Assembly: GCA_965250195.1 (NCBI GenBank)
Contig: OZ252295.1
Span: 2,170,001 to 2,234,000, forward strand
DNA: 64,000 bases
Source of the DNA: CAUZIR01 sp965250195
Lineage (GTDB): Bacteria > Chloroflexota > Dehalococcoidia > Lucifugimonadales > UBA2962
Direction: 5' to 3'
Both the position numbers and the translations under genes were made by a program. A model generated the notes under the pieces. The model saw only the letters and a list, made by a program, of their open reading frames with translations. It ran no database searches and had not been told where the DNA came from. Shown here piece by piece: positions 24,362 to 32,914 of this stretch (positions are counted from its first letter, which is position 1; every line of letters begins with the position of its first letter).

Positions 24362-25746
24362 ATGCCGTTATCAAATCTCGCTGCCGCGAAAGACTTCATC
24401 GCCGGGCGCTTCGAAAGCCTCGGCGCGCCGGGCCTCGCTGCCGGAATCGTCCACGGCGACGAACTGGTCTGGTCCTCCGGTTACGGAGTCGTCGATCTCG
24501 ATACCCAACGGGCTCCAGACGAAGCTACCGTCGCCCGCGTCGCCTCCATCACCAAGACCTTCACGGCGACCGCGATTCTCCAGCTCCGCGACGAGAGCAA
24601 GCTGGGCCTTGACGATGGGCTATCGACCCACATACCCGAATTCGAACAGGTCCGCGAAACGGGAGGTTGTGCGGCCGACGTCACGCTGCGGCGACTGCTC
24701 ACCCACTACTCGGGCCTCTCAGCCGAGACGTCGCTGCTGAGCTGGGGCGCCGAGGAGTTCCCCGGCCGGGACGCCGTGCTTGCGGCACTTCCCAGCACCG
24801 AAGTAGTCATCCCGGCCGACTCCCAGTGGAAGTACTCCAACCTCGCGTTCGGGCTGCTTGGCGAGGTCGTCACCCGGCTCTCGGGCGTTCCCTACGCCGA
24901 GTATGTCCGTGAAATATCTTCGACCCGCTTGGCCTCGAATCCACTGCATTCGAGCGATCCGACCTGCCATCGGACCAGCTCTACACCGGCTACGACGCCG
25001 TCATCCCCAGTGATCCTGCTCGGGCCGAACTCCGGCCTGCCGACTACAGGCACCTGAACGCCGTCACCTCGGCCGGTCAGCTCCACTCCTCCGCTGCAGA
25101 CCTCGCTCGTTGGATTTCGTTCCAGTTCTCCGAAGACGGGGGTGAACGTAAGGGCTCACAGGTGCTCAGCGGCCGAACCCTGTCCGAAATGCATAGGCCG
25201 CAATATGCGGCTGGCGACTGGTCGTCCGGCCAGTGCCTGGCCTGGGCCGTCGAGCGGGCGGGGGACCGTGTCTACCACGGCCACGGCGGGGGCATCCACG
25301 GCTTCGCCTGCCAGATCACCTACAACATTCCCGCTCGCACCGGGGTCGTCCTGCTGGCGAACGCATGGCCAGTCGCCCGCGTCTACGGGCTCGGTGGGGA
25401 GGTCATGGAGGTGCTGCTAACCGGCTCGCCCCCCGAGCCCATCCCGGCCCGCGAGCCGGACCTACCCGCCATCAAACCCGCCCCACCCGGGTTCGCCGGA
25501 TATCTGGGCTACTACATCGCAGAGCCCGGCGTCCCGGCAATCGTAGAATTTCGAGACGGCGACCTGTGGATCACGTCGCCCCCTGGCGAGAGCTTCCCCA
25601 TACACACGCCCGCCCGCATGGTCGCCACCGACGACCCCGGCGTCTACCTCCTGCAAGGCGGCAGGGGGGCAGGGGAGCGGGCCGCCTTCGCCCCCAACGG
25701 CGACTCCTTCACCCTGGGCGGCTGGCTATACCGACGGGTGCGATAG
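24362..25746 (+). pseudogene. Beta-lactamase class C-like serine hydrolase, frameshifted
   Basis: Two frames together make one class C/penicillin-binding-type hydrolase. The first part (to about 24916) has the S-x-x-K motif in VARVASITKTFTATA and the tyrosine motif WKYSNLAFG. After EYVREI the frame should continue FDPLGLESTAFERSDLPSDQ, but that lies in another frame. Sequence GAAATATCTTC lacks one base relative to a codon reading E-I-I-F. The second part carries YHGHGGGIHGFACQI (the HxG box) and a C-terminal beta domain ending GGWLYRRVR. The result is a truncated product unless the indel is an error. The next gene starts directly after the stop. Confidence 0.85.
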
Positions 25747-26658
25747 GTGGCCAGCCTCCACTTTTTGCCGGACGGCAAGAGGGTCGAGGCAGAGCCCGGC
25801 CAGTCGCTCTTGGACGCGTCGCTCGCCGCCGGGAACACCCATACCCACGTCTGCGGCGGGCGTGCCCGGTGCTCCACCTGCCGGGTCATGGTGGTCGATG
25901 GCCTCGAGCACTGCTCGCCCCGCACTCCCGAGGAGGCGAAGTTGGCGGACATGCTCCACTTCGGGCCCGAGGTGCGATTGGCCTGCCAGACGTTCGTGTT
26001 CGGTGATGCAACACTGAGGAGATTGGTGCTCGACGACGACGACGTCGAGTTGACCAGCCAGGTGGGACCGCGCGCTTCGGAGAGCTACGGCGGCGGCGAG
26101 GAGCGGGTGGCGATCATGTTCGCGGACATCCGGGGCTCGACCCGGTTCGCCGAGTCGTTGCCGCCGTACGACGTGATCCACGCCCTCAACAAGTACTTCC
26201 TCCGTGTGGGCCGCGCCATCGAGAGGCACGGCGGCCAGATCGTCGGCTACCAGGGGGACGGGCTGATGGCGCTGTTCCGCGAGAAGAGTTCTACGAATGC
26301 CTCCACCTGCGCGGTAGACGCCGGGCTGGAAATGTTCAGAGAAGTCGACCGTCTGAACCCCGACCTGGAGGCGATGCACGGCCGGGGCTTTGAGATCGTC
26401 GTTGCCATCCACTATGGCGAGGCGGTAGTCGGTACGCTCGGGTACGGCAAGACCAGGCAGCTAACGGCCATCGGCGACGCGGTCAACATGGCCGCACGGA
26501 TCGAGACGATCAGCAAAGAAGAGAACGCCAGTCTGCTGGTGTCGAGTTCGGTCTTCGAAAATCTGAGCGGCGGCTACCGGGTGGGGCGGACGTTCACCCG
26601 CACCCTGAAGGGCAAGACCGGGGACCATACCCTGTATGAGGTGATGAGGGTCGAATAG
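25747..26658 (+). CDS. Class III adenylate/guanylate cyclase with N-terminal 2Fe-2S ferredoxin domain
   Basis: GTG 25747 follows the previous stop directly. Residues about 1-95 form a plant-type ferredoxin with cluster ligands in CGGRARCSTC and a final Cys in VRLACQT. Residues about 115-300 form a class III cyclase: VAIMFADIRGSTRFAES (metal Asp), GGQIVGYQGDGLMALF (second Asp) and GYGKTRQLTAIGDAVNMAAR. The fusion suggests cyclic-nucleotide synthesis controlled by cluster redox state or oxygen (inference). Both domains look intact. Nucleotide specificity is not assigned. Confidence 0.9.
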   Translation: MASLHFLPDGKRVEAEPGQSLLDASLAAGNTHTHVCGGRARCSTCRVMVVDGLEHCSPRTPEEAKLADMLHFGPEVRLACQTFVFGDATLRRLVLDDDDVELTSQVGPRASESYGGGEERVAIMFADIRGSTRFAESLPPYDVIHALNKYFLRVGRAIERHGGQIVGYQGDGLMALFREKSSTNASTCAVDAGLEMFREVDRLNPDLEAMHGRGFEIVVAIHYGEAVVGTLGYGKTRQLTAIGDAVNMAARIETISKEENASLLVSSSVFENLSGGYRVGRTFTRTLKGKTGDHTLYEVMRVE

Positions 26659-26681
26659 AAGTCGTTGCTCCCCATGCGCTT

Positions 26682-26727
26682 TTTGGGGGCTGGCCCCCAA
26701 ACCCCACGCAGGGGGTTCCCACCCCCT
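26682..26727 (+). terminator. Two consecutive hairpins after the cyclase gene
   Basis: TTTGGGGG/CCCCCAAA (26682-26689 with 26694-26701) and AGGGGGT/ACCCCCT (26710-26716 with 26721-26727) are perfect stems with four-base loops. They follow the cyclase stop by about 25 bases. No T-run follows, so termination is likely but not certain. The rest of the gap to 26887 holds repeat copy B. Confidence 0.6.
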
Positions 26728-26822
26728 ACGAACCCCCGATGTGCACTTGACTGGCGGCAATGTCGCCCGGTGTCTTCTAACCCTTAACTTCCTTTGCTAA
26801 TATTCCGGCACTCACTTTTCCG

Positions 26823-26860
26823 AAGCGATGAGGCCATGAGCCGAAGAAGCCCTGACGAGC
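26823..26860 (+). repeat. Dispersed intergenic repeat, copy B
   Basis: This 38-base segment (AAGCGATGAGGCCATGAGCC then GAAGAAGCCCTGACGAGC) is identical to 36237-36274, ten kilobases away. It lies between the cyclase and the alcohol dehydrogenase gene. It contains a short open stretch MSRRSPDE, also present in the other copy, but without a ribosome site. Confidence 0.9.
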
Positions 26861-26886
26861 CTGGCGGGGTATAAGGGGAATAACAA

Positions 26887-27978
26887 ATGCAGTCGATTAA
26901 GGGTGCCGTGCTATACGAGCACAACAAGCCGGTGGTAGTGGAGAACATGGAGCTGGGCGACCCCGGCCCCGGCGAGGTGATGGTGGAGATGAAGGCCTCC
27001 GGCGTCTGCCACTCCGACTGGCACGTCGTCAAGGGCGAGTGGTGGGACATCCCCATCCCCGTGGTGCTCGGGCACGAGGGCGCGGGCATCGTCCAGTCGG
27101 TGGGCACGGGCGTGACCAACGTCGTCGAGGGCGACCACGTCATCCTCTCCTGGATGCCCTCTTGCGGGCTGTGCGAGGCCTGCCAGATCGGCCGACCGAA
27201 CGTGTGCTACAACCAGCCCCGCAGCAAGGCCACGGCCCACGTCGGCCGCACCGAGCAGGACGTGCCCTTCCTCAGCGGCCTGGGCACCATGAGTTCTCAC
27301 GCGATAGTGAGCGAAATGTCGGCCGTGCCAATCGACAAATCCATGCCGTTCCCCCAGGCGTCGCTAGTCGGCTGTGGGGTCACCACCGGCGTCGGTGCCG
27401 CGATAAACACCGCGCAGGTGCAGCCCGGCTCCACCGTCGCCGTGTTCGGCGCGGGCGGCGTAGGACTCAGCGTCATACAGGGCGCGGCGATAGCCGGGGC
27501 GACCACCATCATCTCCGTCGACCTGCTCGACAACAAGCTTGAAATGGCCAGGCAGTTCGGCGCGACTCACACCGTGAACGCCGGTGACGGCGACCCCGTC
27601 GAGGCCATCAAAGACCTCACCGGCGGGCTCGGCGTGCACTACGCCTTCGAGGCCATAGGCCTGGTCCCCGAGCCCTTCGTACAGGCCATCCACGCCACCC
27701 GCAACCGGGGCATGACCGTCTGGGTGGGCCACGCGCCCCTTGAAACTGCCGTGACCCTCGACGCGCGGGACCTGATGTGGGAGAAGACCGTCATCGGCTC
27801 CATGTACGGCAGCGCCCGTCCGCACATCGACTTCCCCAGATTTATATCCCTCTACCAGTCCGGAAAACTGAAGTTGGACGAGTTGATCACCCGCAGCTTC
27901 CCGGTCGAAGAGGTCAACGAGGCCTTCAAGGTACTGGGCCAGGGCAAGGTCGCGCGCAGCGTCCTTACGTTCGACTAG
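26887..27978 (+). CDS. Zinc-dependent alcohol dehydrogenase (MDR family, class III-like)
   Basis: The 363-residue medium-chain dehydrogenase has catalytic zinc ligands in ASGVCHSDWHV and GHEGAG. Structural zinc cysteines are in SCGLCEACQIGRPNVC. The Rossmann motif is VAVFGAGGVGLSVIQGA, followed by ISVDLLDNKLEMA (Asp favours NAD). The overall form resembles class III/NDMA-dependent dehydrogenases acting on alcohols or hydroxymethyl adducts. An LLM flavoprotein gene follows four bases later, so the two may share a catabolic pathway. The specific alcohol is unknown. Confidence 0.92.
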   Translation: MQSIKGAVLYEHNKPVVVENMELGDPGPGEVMVEMKASGVCHSDWHVVKGEWWDIPIPVVLGHEGAGIVQSVGTGVTNVVEGDHVILSWMPSCGLCEACQIGRPNVCYNQPRSKATAHVGRTEQDVPFLSGLGTMSSHAIVSEMSAVPIDKSMPFPQASLVGCGVTTGVGAAINTAQVQPGSTVAVFGAGGVGLSVIQGAAIAGATTIISVDLLDNKLEMARQFGATHTVNAGDGDPVEAIKDLTGGLGVHYAFEAIGLVPEPFVQAIHATRNRGMTVWVGHAPLETAVTLDARDLMWEKTVIGSMYGSARPHIDFPRFISLYQSGKLKLDELITRSFPVEEVNEAFKVLGQGKVARSVLTFD

Positions 27979-27982
27979 CCGA

Positions 27983-29017
27983 GTGCGATTCGGCACCTGG
28001 ATATTCCCGGTCAGTCCCGACCCGGCGCAGGACGGGCCGATCATCGATCAGGCGCTCCGTGAGGCGGAGCTTGCCGAAGAGGTCGGCTTCCACTCCGTGT
28101 GGCTGGCCGAGCACCACTTCGACGGTGCGGCCGCCTTCGCCGACCCCGTCGTGTTCGCGGCAGCCATAGCCGCCCGCACGAGCCGCGTCAAAATTGGCTT
28201 CGCGGTAGTAGAGAGCGCGCTACATCACCCGGCTCGTCTGGCAGCACAGTGCGCGTTGTTGGACCATCTCAGCAAGGGTCGATTAATCGTAGGAATTGGC
28301 CGGGGCTCGGTCGCCAACCACTACGAGTACCGCGGCTTCGGCGTCACCCTCGAAATGGGGTTCCGCGCAGTCGACGAGATGGAAGAATTGCTGGTCCGGG
28401 CGTGGACCGAGCGCGACGTCGTCCACGAGGGCGAGTACTGGAACATCGCCTTCCCCATCCTCAGGCCCCAGCCGTACACAAAGCCTCACCCTCCGATCAT
28501 CCGGGCGGGCATCAGCGACGGGTCCATAGTGGCGATGGCCCGCGCCTGCAGGCCGATGCTGATGGGCGGGGTCGATGCCGGCGGCATGAAGGAGCGACTG
28601 GACCTGTACCGGGCGACGGCCTTAGAAGCGGGTCACCCGGCTGACGAGATCCAGGCGGCCATCGATGAAATCTGGTTCGCGTCGGACGTGCTGGTCGCAG
28701 ACAGTAATGACGAGGCTCGAGCCCTGGTCGAAAAGCATCTCGAAATCGAACAGGAAATGATCAAGGACGCCCGCGTACGGTTCAACACCAGGGAGTGGGT
28801 GGAGTCGGACGAGGGCCGCAAGTGGCTAAAAAAACGGACTATCGAAGACGGCTTCATTTACGGCACGCCGTCTGACGTCTCCGAGAAGATTGCTGAGATC
28901 AGGGACGCCGGGGCGAAAAACCTGATGATAAAAGTGAACGCCGGAAACATGCCGTCCGCAGTCGTCGAACGTTCCATGCGCCTGCTAGGCAGCGAAGTAA
29001 TGCCCCAGTTCGCCTAG
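27983..29017 (+). CDS. LLM-class flavin-dependent oxidoreductase
   Basis: GTG 27983 starts a 344-residue luciferase-like monooxygenase. N-terminal MRFGTWIFPVSPDPAQDGPI, EEVGFHSVWLAEHHFDGAAA, LSKGRLIVGIGRGSVANHYE and the C-terminal FIYGTPSDVSEKIAEIRDAG are typical of the bacterial luciferase-type TIM barrel using FMN or F420. It oxidises an unknown small organic substrate. It is tightly spaced after the alcohol dehydrogenase and converges with the HIT gene, the ends overlapping by four bases. Confidence 0.92.
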   Translation: MRFGTWIFPVSPDPAQDGPIIDQALREAELAEEVGFHSVWLAEHHFDGAAAFADPVVFAAAIAARTSRVKIGFAVVESALHHPARLAAQCALLDHLSKGRLIVGIGRGSVANHYEYRGFGVTLEMGFRAVDEMEELLVRAWTERDVVHEGEYWNIAFPILRPQPYTKPHPPIIRAGISDGSIVAMARACRPMLMGGVDAGGMKERLDLYRATALEAGHPADEIQAAIDEIWFASDVLVADSNDEARALVEKHLEIEQEMIKDARVRFNTREWVESDEGRKWLKKRTIEDGFIYGTPSDVSEKIAEIRDAGAKNLMIKVNAGNMPSAVVERSMRLLGSEVMPQFA

Positions 29018-29364
29018 CCCGGCCGCCTCACATACAGGCCTAGCTGCGTGCCGCCGATGACGTGCAGGTGGGCATGGTGTTGCGTCTGTAGCGCGTCGTT
29101 GCCAAAATTCGACAGCAGCCGGTAGCCGCCGGGGCACAGCTTGCTTCCGAACTCTACCGCCAGGCCGCCGATCTTCCCCAGCATCGCCGGGTCCGTCCAC
29201 AACTCCGATTGCGTGCGGTGCTCCCTGGGCGTGACGAGCAGCATCACCGGCACCCAGTCCAGCTTGTTGTCGAACACCACCACGTCGTCGTCCTCGTAGC
29301 GGATATTGCCCTCCGACCGACCGTAGATAACCTCGCACAGAATGCAGAACCGCTCGGACGCCAG
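29014..29364 (-). CDS. HIT-family nucleotide hydrolase/transferase, start unclear
   Basis: The protein ends with the histidine triad QTQHHAHLHVIGG and includes FGSKLCPGGYRLLSNFGND. The N-terminal zinc-type pair RFCILCEVIYG is in frame upstream of GTG 29289, so the real start lies near 29364-29370. No ATG, GTG or TTG is available there. The candidates are CTG 29364 and ATA 29370, the latter overlapping the stop of the helicase-loader gene. HIT proteins hydrolyse dinucleoside polyphosphates or nucleotidyl conjugates. It is probably the last gene of the dnaB-loader transcript. Confidence 0.8.
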   Translation of the reverse strand: MASERFCILCEVIYGRSEGNIRYEDDDVVVFDNKLDWVPVMLLVTPREHRTQSELWTDPAMLGKIGGLAVEFGSKLCPGGYRLLSNFGNDALQTQHHAHLHVIGGTQLGLYVRRPG

Positions 29365-29366
29365 GG

Positions 29367-30776
29367 CTATTTCGCCTTGCCCGACTTGCCGGTGCGTTTG
29401 GCTCGTCTCGTGCCCCGGCTCTTGCCCCGGTAGTCCGGTGCCGTGACGCCGACGACATAGCCGACCGCCTTGTCGTTGGCGCGTGACCGTATCGGCCCCA
29501 GCTCGCCCTCGAAATCGTCGAGCGTGGTGATGACCGTCGGCAGTCTGAGGTTATGGCGATGGACCACGATCTGGTAAAGCTTCTCCTCCGCCCACGGGCC
29601 TCCGCGTTCCTGGCCCAGGTCGTCGAGAATGAGCAGGTCGGCATTGCGGACCTGGTCGAACACTGCGTCATAGCTGACCGGGCTGGACGGCCCGTAGGCG
29701 CTGCGCAGGTGATCCAGCAGGTCCGGGACGAAGGCGAAAAACACCTTATCGCCTCGCTTAATACATTCGCCGGCGATCGCGATGGCAAGGTGCGTCTTAC
29801 CCACGCCGGTCGGGCCCCACAGGGTCAGCCAGCCGTCCGGGTACGAGGCGAAGCCTTGGGCGACTTCCAGGGCGCGCTCCAGGCTGGTCTGCTGAGTGGC
29901 GTCGGGCTTATTCCCCCGCGCATCGTAATTATCGAAGCTCATCCGGGTCAGCAGGTCGGCCGGGATGGCCCCGAGAGCGGGCGAAGCGTCCGGCGCCTTC
30001 AGTTGCAGCACCCTCGATAGCTGGGGCGTCTCAAGACGCGCCCGGAGATATAGGTCGATGTCCCTCATCGGGGTCGAAGTGGTAAAGACGGTAGGCAACT
30101 CAGTGCTGAAGCGGTGATTTACGATCTGCTGGAGCTTCTCCGCCGCCCACGGGCTCGACACCGCGCTGCTCAGGTCATCCAATACCAAAAGAGGCGTGCT
30201 GCGAACGCGATCGAACAGGTCGCTGTAGCTGATCTCGCTCGTCGGCCCGAAGCTGGAGCGCAGGTGATCCATCAGGTCGGGGACGTGCACGAACAGCGCG
30301 ATGTGGCCACGCTCTATGCACCGGTTGGCGATGGCCGCCGCCATGCGCGTCTTGCCCGAGCCATGCGGGCCCACGAACACCAGCCAACCCGTCGGCGACT
30401 CGGCGAACTCGGCCGCCTTCTCTTTGGCGGCTTCATACAGGCCAACCTCTTCCCGGTCGCCGCTCTCGGGCGCAGTCAGGGCGTCAAACGTATAGCGAGC
30501 AAGCTGGCCGAGATTGCTGTAGCGAACCAGGCGCTCCTGGCCCTCGCCCTCAATCCGGTCCTCCTGGCACTCGCAGGTGACCACCAGCCCGAAGTCGGGA
30601 TGGCCAACCGGCACGTCGACCGTGTACCAACCGCGCCCCGCGCAGTGCGGGCAGGCGCCGTTCGGCTCGCCGTCGGAGGCGGCCCCGGCCTCCTCGCCAT
30701 TAGCGGGACTAGTAGCGGGAAAACCCTGAGCCGGGCTTCGTTCCCGCCTCTTTAATATGTCCCCGAGTTCTTCCAT
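29367..30776 (-). CDS. DnaC/IstB-like helicase loader with two tandem ATPase domains
   Basis: ATG 30776 has a CGGAG ribosome site and encodes about 469 residues. Residues about 42-75 hold a zinc motif (ACPHCAGRGWY with CECQ). Two AAA+ DnaC-like domains follow. The first has Walker A FVGPHGSGKTRMAAAIAN and Walker B TPLLVLDDLS; the second has LWGPTGVGKTHLAIAIAG and ADLLILDDLG. Both share the VPDLxDHLRSxxGP and AEKLxQIVxHR text, so they arose by internal duplication. A basic tail (RGTRRAKRTGKSGKAK) ends the protein. The neighbours dnaB and the DnaD-like gene point to helicase loading at the origin. Confidence 0.9.
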   Translation of the reverse strand: MEELGDILKRRERSPAQGFPATSPANGEEAGAASDGEPNGACPHCAGRGWYTVDVPVGHPDFGLVVTCECQEDRIEGEGQERLVRYSNLGQLARYTFDALTAPESGDREEVGLYEAAKEKAAEFAESPTGWLVFVGPHGSGKTRMAAAIANRCIERGHIALFVHVPDLMDHLRSSFGPTSEISYSDLFDRVRSTPLLVLDDLSSAVSSPWAAEKLQQIVNHRFSTELPTVFTTSTPMRDIDLYLRARLETPQLSRVLQLKAPDASPALGAIPADLLTRMSFDNYDARGNKPDATQQTSLERALEVAQGFASYPDGWLTLWGPTGVGKTHLAIAIAGECIKRGDKVFFAFVPDLLDHLRSAYGPSSPVSYDAVFDQVRNADLLILDDLGQERGGPWAEEKLYQIVVHRHNLRLPTVITTLDDFEGELGPIRSRANDKAVGYVVGVTAPDYRGKSRGTRRAKRTGKSGKAK

Positions 30777-31443
30777 CTGCACTCCGTGACTCTGGTCGAC
30801 CGTCGCCTCGTCCGTCGCTTTGCCACCGCTCTAAGACGGCCCGGACGTAGCGCCACGAACGGGCGTTGGCGACCACCGCCTCCTTGAACGCGTCCGTTAT
30901 CCAGTCGGCCGGGTAGTCCGCCTCTGCGCGCTTGAGCTCATCGGCGATCATCGGGCTGAGCGTCCCGATATTGTCCTCGTACAACGCGAATATGTTGGGC
31001 GACCCCGTCGTTCCCTGCGCCGCACCGGGCGCACCCACCGGCGCTGGCTCAGGCTCGGCACCGGATTCGTCAGCAACGCGCTGAATGGCCACGCGGCCCT
31101 CGGCGGTGTTTAAGACCAGCCGCCTGCTCGCCGTCCCCGTGCGCAGCAGCGTGCCCCGCTCGACCGCGAGTTCCAGCCCTTGTGCCACGGCGTCCCGGTC
31201 GCCCAAAGACCCTAGCAGCACCTCGTCGGAGAGCAATTCGCCCTCGCCAATCCATCTCGGCCTGCGGTCTGTCAGATGCAGCAGGGCGACGGCCCTGAGC
31301 ATGCACTTCAGCTCGCCCATATCGTCGATCTCGGCAAGGACAGGCCCGAGCAGTGGGCTCGCAATGGGGGTTTGATGTACCCCTCGAGGGAAACCCGCCG
31401 GGTTTCCCTCTTCGGACTCGGGGTTCTTCGCGCGCGCGCTCAT
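30709..31443 (-). CDS. DnaD-domain replication initiation protein
   Basis: The roughly 244-residue protein has an N-terminal winged-helix-like region (about 35-115) and a C-terminal DnaD/DnaB2 domain. That domain is NIFALYEDNIGTLSPMIADE, a spacer and WITDAFKEAVVANARSWRYV followed by RAVLERW. Such proteins remodel DNA and recruit the helicase loader in Gram-positive bacteria. It overlaps the loader gene by about 70 bases and follows dnaB. Its first codons (MSARAKNPE) resemble repeat copy E just upstream, so the start may be repeat-derived. Confidence 0.85.
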   Translation of the reverse strand: MSARAKNPESEEGNPAGFPRGVHQTPIASPLLGPVLAEIDDMGELKCMLRAVALLHLTDRRPRWIGEGELLSDEVLLGSLGDRDAVAQGLELAVERGTLLRTGTASRRLVLNTAEGRVAIQRVADESGAEPEPAPVGAPGAAQGTTGSPNIFALYEDNIGTLSPMIADELKRAEADYPADWITDAFKEAVVANARSWRYVRAVLERWQSDGRGDGRPESRSADGRTRGHIKEAGTKPGSGFSRY

Positions 31444-31463
31444 CACTTCGTGGTCTCCGCCGG

Positions 31464-31509
31464 GCTCATCAGGGCTTCTTCGCGCGGGCGCTCATCGCTT
31501 CTGTAATCG
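31464..31509 (-). repeat. Dispersed intergenic repeat, copy E
   Basis: On the minus strand it reads AGAAGCGATGAGCGCCCGCG followed by CGAAGAAGCCCTGATGAGC. It is a family member with an altered centre, between dnaB and the DnaD-like gene. The DnaD-like start region (GTGATGAGCGCGCGCGCG then AAGAA) partly repeats it in direct orientation. Confidence 0.65.
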
Positions 31510-31522
31510 ACCATCGCTAACG

Positions 31523-32902
31523 CTATGCGAACTCGTGAGACGGTGCCCGGCGTTCCAGGCTCTCGAACCGCACCACGTCGCTCCGGAAAAACAGCGGGAC
31601 GTTCCCCGTGGGCCCGTTGCGGTGCTTGGCGAAAATGATCTCGGCGATGTTCTCCGGGTACGGCCGGGACGCCTCTTTGCGCTCCCATTCCTCGCGGCTC
31701 GTGTACATGTCCTCGCGGTAGATGAACGCCACCACGTCGGCGTCCTGCTCAATGCTTCCGCTCTCGCGCAGGTCCGACAGTATCGGTCGGTGGTTGGGCC
31801 GGTGCTCCGAGGCGCGGCTGAGCTGAGAAAGGGCCAGCACCGGTATCTCCAGGTCCCGGGCCATGGCCTTGAGCGAACGAGAGATATCGCCCAGCTCCTG
31901 TGTCCGGTTGTCCTGGCGCCGGGAGCCCTCTCCCATGAGCTGCATATAGTCGACCATCAGGACATCGAGGCCATGCTCGGACTTGAGCCGCCGCGCCTTG
32001 CCCCTCATTTCAACCGTTCCCTGAATCGGCGTGTCGTCGATGAACAGCGGCAACTCGGACAGCACGCCGATGCCGTCCAGCACCCGCTTCTCCTCGGCGT
32101 CGCTCAGCAGCCCCAGCCGCAGCCGGTAGCTGTCAACGTTGGCCTCTCCCGCCAGCAGCCGGTTCCCTATTTGTTCAGCGCTCATCTCCAGGCTGAATAT
32201 GCCCACCCTTGAGCCCTGACCGGCCGCGTGCCGGGCGATATTGAAGGCCAGGCTGCTCTTACCCAGAGACGGCCTGGCCGCGAGCACGATCAAGTCGGAG
32301 CGCTGCATCCCGTTGCCCAGCAGCTTGTCGATATCGGCGAAGCCCGTCGGCACCGGGGCCAGCGCCCCATCTCCCAGGTCAAGACTCGCCGTCTGCTCCA
32401 TGTAGGCGTCGAGGATCGACCGAAGGGCCTGGAAGTCGCCCGTCGCCCGGCCCGACCGCACCCCGTACAAAAGCGACTCGGCATGGCTGAGCGTCGCATC
32501 CACGTCGGAACTGCCCTCGTAGCCGATCGATGCGATCTCCCCGGAAACGGTGATCAACTGCCTCATAACGGAGGTCCGCTGGACGATTCGCCCGTAGTGT
32601 TCTACGTGGACACTCGTCGGCACAGTGGAAACTAGGTGACCCAAAAACGACGGTCCGCCCACTTCGTCGAGGCGGTCGTTGAGCGAGAGTTCGTGCGCGA
32701 GCGTGACCTGGTTGATCGCCTCGCCCCGGTCGAACAGCGCCAGCGCGCCCTCGTAGCAGTGGCGTGCCCGGGACAGGTAGAAGTCGTGCGGTTTGAGGAA
32801 CGCCGAAACCTTGGTCAGCGCCTGCGGGTCGATGAGGATGGCACCGACGACCGATTCTTCGGCGTCGGTGTCATGCGGGAGGAGTCGCTCCGCGTATACG
32901 AT
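31523..32902 (-). CDS. dnaB: Replicative DNA helicase with apparent ATC start
   Basis: The frame encodes a full-length DnaB of about 459 residues. The N-terminal domain runs YAERLLPHDTDAEESVVGAI and LKPHDFYLSRARHCYEGA; the RecA-like domain has Walker A ARPSLGKSSLAFNIARHAA, Walker B LDVLMVDYMQLMGE and the late motif FIYREDMYTSRE. The only standard start (GTG 32662) would delete the essential N-terminal domain. Instead a perfect GGAGG (32913-32909) is followed after six bases by ATC GTA TAC at 32902, exactly where Met is expected. The gene begins 12 bases after the rplI stop, so the two are co-transcribed. Confidence 0.93.
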   Translation of the reverse strand: MVYAERLLPHDTDAEESVVGAILIDPQALTKVSAFLKPHDFYLSRARHCYEGALALFDRGEAINQVTLAHELSLNDRLDEVGGPSFLGHLVSTVPTSVHVEHYGRIVQRTSVMRQLITVSGEIASIGYEGSSDVDATLSHAESLLYGVRSGRATGDFQALRSILDAYMEQTASLDLGDGALAPVPTGFADIDKLLGNGMQRSDLIVLAARPSLGKSSLAFNIARHAAGQGSRVGIFSLEMSAEQIGNRLLAGEANVDSYRLRLGLLSDAEEKRVLDGIGVLSELPLFIDDTPIQGTVEMRGKARRLKSEHGLDVLMVDYMQLMGEGSRRQDNRTQELGDISRSLKAMARDLEIPVLALSQLSRASEHRPNHRPILSDLRESGSIEQDADVVAFIYREDMYTSREEWERKEASRPYPENIAEIIFAKHRNGPTGNVPLFFRSDVVRFESLERRAPSHEFA

Positions 32903-32914
32903 GGCGGCCCTCCG

